Positions 60,359 through 64,000 of a stretch of DNA of 64,000 nt are shown piece after piece. The DNA lies in contig NZ_JASAOF010000020.1 of the NCBI RefSeq assembly GCF_029952525.1, positions 1-64,000 on the forward strand. The letters run 5' to 3'. Source of the DNA: Saccharopolyspora ipomoeae (GTDB lineage: Bacteria; Actinomycetota; Actinomycetes; Mycobacteriales; Pseudonocardiaceae). The position numbers and the translations under genes were made by a program. The notes under the pieces were generated by a model. The model was given only the letters and a program-made list of their open reading frames with translations. It had not been told where the DNA came from and made no database searches. Numbering within the stretch: position 1 is the first letter of the stretch; each line of letters begins with the position of its first letter.

Positions 60359-61636
60359 TCACAGTGGTTTGGACACGTTGTGTACATGCTGTTCGTGCCA
60401 GGTCACCGCCTGCGCATCCGTCAGCGACGCCACCTGGTCCAGAACCACCCGATACCGGGAGGAATCGTCCGAAGCTCGCATCCAGGCATCGCGCAGCACC
60501 GGATCCAGTGACGCCGGGGCGCTCGCGGCCAGCGCCTCGACGAGCTCGGCCAGCAGCTCCCGCTGCCGCGCCTGCTTGCGCCTGCGCTCGGCGTCGTGCA
60601 GCACGTAGCGCACCGCCATCGCCTTGAGCACCGTCACCTCGGCCACCGCCTTCTCCGGGAGCACCAGGTCAGCGCGGTAGCGCGTCAGCCCCGGGCCGAA
60701 GCGGGCCACCGTGCCCGAGACCGCCGCCGCCACGAACCGTCCGACGAGTTCGCTGGTCAGCCGCTTGAGCGCGACCTGCGCGGAGAGCGTGCCGTCGTGG
60801 TCGAGCACCGCGGCCACCACCGGCCAGCGCATTAGGTCCTCGGCCGCCGCCTCCAGCAGCGCGGTCTCCCCGCTGCGCAGGAAACGCTCGTCGGCGAGCT
60901 TGGCGATCTGCGCGCGCTCCTGCGGATCGGTCAGCGCGCGCAGCGAGATCCGGCCGGAGATCACCGCGTCCTCGACGTCGTGCACCGAGTACGCCACGTC
61001 GTCCGCCCAGTCCATGATCTGCGCTTCCAGGCACCGGCGCCCCTCGGGCGCACCCTCGCGCAGCCACCCGAAGACCTCCAGGTCATCGCCGTAGACGCCG
61101 AACTTGGTCTCCCCCGGGCGCTGCGGCCACGGGTACTTCGTCGCCGCGTCCAGGCAGGCGCGGGTGAGGTTCAGGCCGCGCCCGATCTCGCCGTCGTCGG
61201 TGACCTTCGGTTCGAGCCGGGTGAGGATCCGCAACGTCTGCGCGTTGCCCTCGAAACCCCCGAAGCCGGTCGCGAGCTCGTCGAGGGCCTTCTCCCCGTT
61301 GTGCCCGAAGGGCGGGTGGCCGATGTCGTGCGCCAGTCCCGCGGTGTCGACGAGGTCGGCGTCGGCGCCCAGCGCGGTGGCGATGCCCCGGCCGATCTGC
61401 GCGACCTCCAGCGAGTGCGTCAGCCGCGTGCGCGGCACGTCACCGCCCTCGTTCGGGCCCATGACCTGCGTCTTCCCCGCGAGTCGGCGCAACGCCGCGG
61501 AGTGCAGCACCCGGGCGCGGTCGCGCGCGAAGGGCGTCCGGTCGTCCGGGTGCGCCGACGCGGCCTCCTTCGGCGTCTCGGGGTGCCACCGCTGGAGGTC
61601 GTGCTCGCCGTACCCGGCCAGGTTCACGGAGCTCAT
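60359..61636 (-). CDS. dgt: Deoxyguanosinetriphosphate triphosphohydrolase (dGTPase)
   Basis: This 425-aa HD-domain phosphohydrolase lowers dNTP pools. It has VLHSAALRRLAGKTQV, RTRLTHSLEVAQIGRG, HDIGHPPFGHNGE (metal-binding HD) and the C-terminal DWADDVAYSVHD. ATG 61636 fits the family start; a TTG at 61666 is an alternative with GAGG. dNTP-depleting dGTPases can also protect against phage. Confidence 0.93.
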   Translation of the reverse strand: MSSVNLAGYGEHDLQRWHPETPKEAASAHPDDRTPFARDRARVLHSAALRRLAGKTQVMGPNEGGDVPRTRLTHSLEVAQIGRGIATALGADADLVDTAGLAHDIGHPPFGHNGEKALDELATGFGGFEGNAQTLRILTRLEPKVTDDGEIGRGLNLTRACLDAATKYPWPQRPGETKFGVYGDDLEVFGWLREGAPEGRRCLEAQIMDWADDVAYSVHDVEDAVISGRISLRALTDPQERAQIAKLADERFLRSGETALLEAAAEDLMRWPVVAAVLDHDGTLSAQVALKRLTSELVGRFVAAAVSGTVARFGPGLTRYRADLVLPEKAVAEVTVLKAMAVRYVLHDAERRRKQARQRELLAELVEALAASAPASLDPVLRDAWMRASDDSSRYRVVLDQVASLTDAQAVTWHEQHVHNVSKPL

Positions 61637-61774
61637 CGCTCCGAGGCTAAAGCCCAGGGATGACAAAACCTCGTCACGACCCCGACGAGCGGCCTAACCG
61701 TCAGGCGAACGCCGCAGGCGCTTTCGCCCCATCCCGAGCAAGCGACCGGCACCGCCGCGCGAAGAACGCGGCCT

Positions 61775-62428
61775 TCAGCCCAGGCCGTCGCCGTTGAGCT
61801 CCGCCGGGGCGTGGGTGAGGCGGTAGTAGAGCAGGGCGCCGGTCTCGCGGACGATGTACTTCATCTGGATCTCGCGGGTCTGCACCACCGGACCCGAGCG
61901 GGCCGGGGACGCCCACGACTCCAGACCCATGTCGGTGGCCATCGTGCGGGCGCGCAGCGAGTGCCACGGATCGCTGACGATCAGAGCGGTGTCCCAGCGG
62001 CGCTGCTCGGCCAGGTCGGTGACGGCCTGCATGCTGCCGAGGGTGTCGCTGCCGACGTCGACGTCGACGATCTTGTCGCGCGGAACGCCGTTCTCCACCA
62101 GCCAGTTCTTGCCGGCCTGCGCCTCGGTGTAGGTGTCGCCCGCCTTGCGGCCGCCGACGGTGACGATGTAGTCGGTCAGCCCGTCCTCGTAGAGCCCGAG
62201 GGCCTGCTCCAGCCTCGCTTCGAGGATGTCCGACGGCTTGCCGTGGTACTGCGCGGCACCCAGCACCACCACGATGTCCACCGGCTGCCGGTCGTCGGCG
62301 CGGGCGACCTGCCACACGCGGATCGCGGTACCGCCGATCACCAGGACGACCACCAGCAGCGTGCCGAGCAGGGCACGCGAGAGGATGCGCCCGGTGCGCG
62401 ACCGGTGGGCGGGATGATGTGCGCTCAC
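61775..62428 (-). CDS. DUF218 (YdcF/SanA/ElyC) membrane protein
   Basis: This 217-aa protein has one N-terminal transmembrane helix (residues 18-38) and an exterior domain with the DUF218 core VDIVVVLGAAQYHGKPS near 50 and VGGRKAGDTYTEAQ near 90. Family members act in envelope integrity. GTG 62428 follows AGGATG. Confidence 0.88.
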   Translation of the reverse strand: MSAHHPAHRSRTGRILSRALLGTLLVVVLVIGGTAIRVWQVARADDRQPVDIVVVLGAAQYHGKPSDILEARLEQALGLYEDGLTDYIVTVGGRKAGDTYTEAQAGKNWLVENGVPRDKIVDVDVGSDTLGSMQAVTDLAEQRRWDTALIVSDPWHSLRARTMATDMGLESWASPARSGPVVQTREIQMKYIVRETGALLYYRLTHAPAELNGDGLG

Positions 62429-62516
62429 CCAGGCATCCTCGCAGACCCGCACCCGGCCGCGACCGGGCCGGGCCCGTCCTGGGACGGACCCGGCGATCCG
62501 GTGTTCCGCATCGTGA

Positions 62517-63908
<1,392 letters not shown>

Positions 63909-64000
63909 TCCGGAGATGTCACTGGAAACCTGTCGAACCAGCCGTTCCAGCTGGGGTTTCCCAGCGTACCGATGCCGCGACCGCCGCTTTCGAGCTGGGC

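Noticed and set aside
63909-64000. Possible T-box leader before glyS
   Set aside because: No T-box sequence or specifier stem is visible in the 92 bases available, and glycine T-boxes are mostly a Firmicutes feature.

Overview
This window is high-G+C actinobacterial chromosome, most likely from a Pseudonocardiaceae member such as Saccharopolyspora or a relative (inferred from gene content, not proven). The host signature is the ahpE / DUF3052 / aceE / fasR-fabD-fabH-acpP-fabF neighbourhood. The same order, apart from an insert, is known around Rv2238c-Rv2243 in Mycobacterium and around the streptomycete fab cluster. Start codons are often GTG or TTG, third codon positions are GC-rich, and F420-type, WhiB-type and EspC-type genes are present.

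Layout, left to right. 0.1-1.4 kb: tRNA-Val(UAC), peroxiredoxin AhpE and a DUF3052 protein on the minus strand. 1.6-4.4 kb: pyruvate dehydrogenase E1 (aceE). 4.4-8.9 kb: an insert relative to the classical synteny, holding an isopropylmalate/isocitrate-dehydrogenase-family enzyme, a PnuC-fold transporter behind an FMN riboswitch (therefore called riboflavin transporter RibM), a DUF3263 protein, a lysin-like amidase and a TM-helix channel protein. 9.1-13.9 kb: the FasR regulator and type II fatty acid synthase operon. 14-20 kb: DUF3145, several membrane proteins, a sigma/anti-sigma-like pair and an F420-type luciferase-like enzyme. 20-27 kb: CstA/YbdD transporter, TetR/PobA, a methyltransferase next to a 24-bp tandem repeat, and a cold-shock protein.

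27.6-45.1 kb is a 17.5-kb integrated element of the actinomycete integrative and conjugative (AICE) type. It sits in the 3' half of a CAU-anticodon tRNA and is bounded by 46-bp perfect direct repeats. It carries a tyrosine integrase beside the intact tRNA, an excisionase-like gene leading a tightly overlapping transfer operon (xis-like, WhiB-like, membrane protein, DUF2637, FtsK/TraB-like translocase), two paralogous HTH-TPR regulators, a further HTH regulator and a Pif-like Nudix protein. Cis signals include a 14-bp operator-like palindrome at three promoters, seven copies of a 9-mer just downstream of the translocase gene, and paired direct repeats near each end. Its cargo is a bacterial NACHT/LRR (NLR-like) protein, an Mrr-like nuclease with a Cys4 motif (both clearly AT-richer than the backbone), and a type VII-secretion-style cassette (EspC-like protein, WXG-like/DUF1023 hydrolase, small membrane protein). 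I see no replication initiator.

45.1-64 kb returns to host chromosome: small membrane and lipoprotein genes, a DUF574-type methyltransferase, CorA, thymidine kinase, a Fic protein behind a perfect 11-bp inverted repeat, tRNA-Asn(GUU), a trans-aconitate methyltransferase-like enzyme, DNA primase, an ECF41-like sigma factor, a TetR/oxidoreductase divergent pair with three operator-like palindromes, an AhpD-like protein, a cytosolic serpin, dGTPase, a DUF218 protein and glycyl-tRNA synthetase.

All calls come from reading the sequence and translations. No database search was run, so family names rest on recognised motifs and recalled family architecture.
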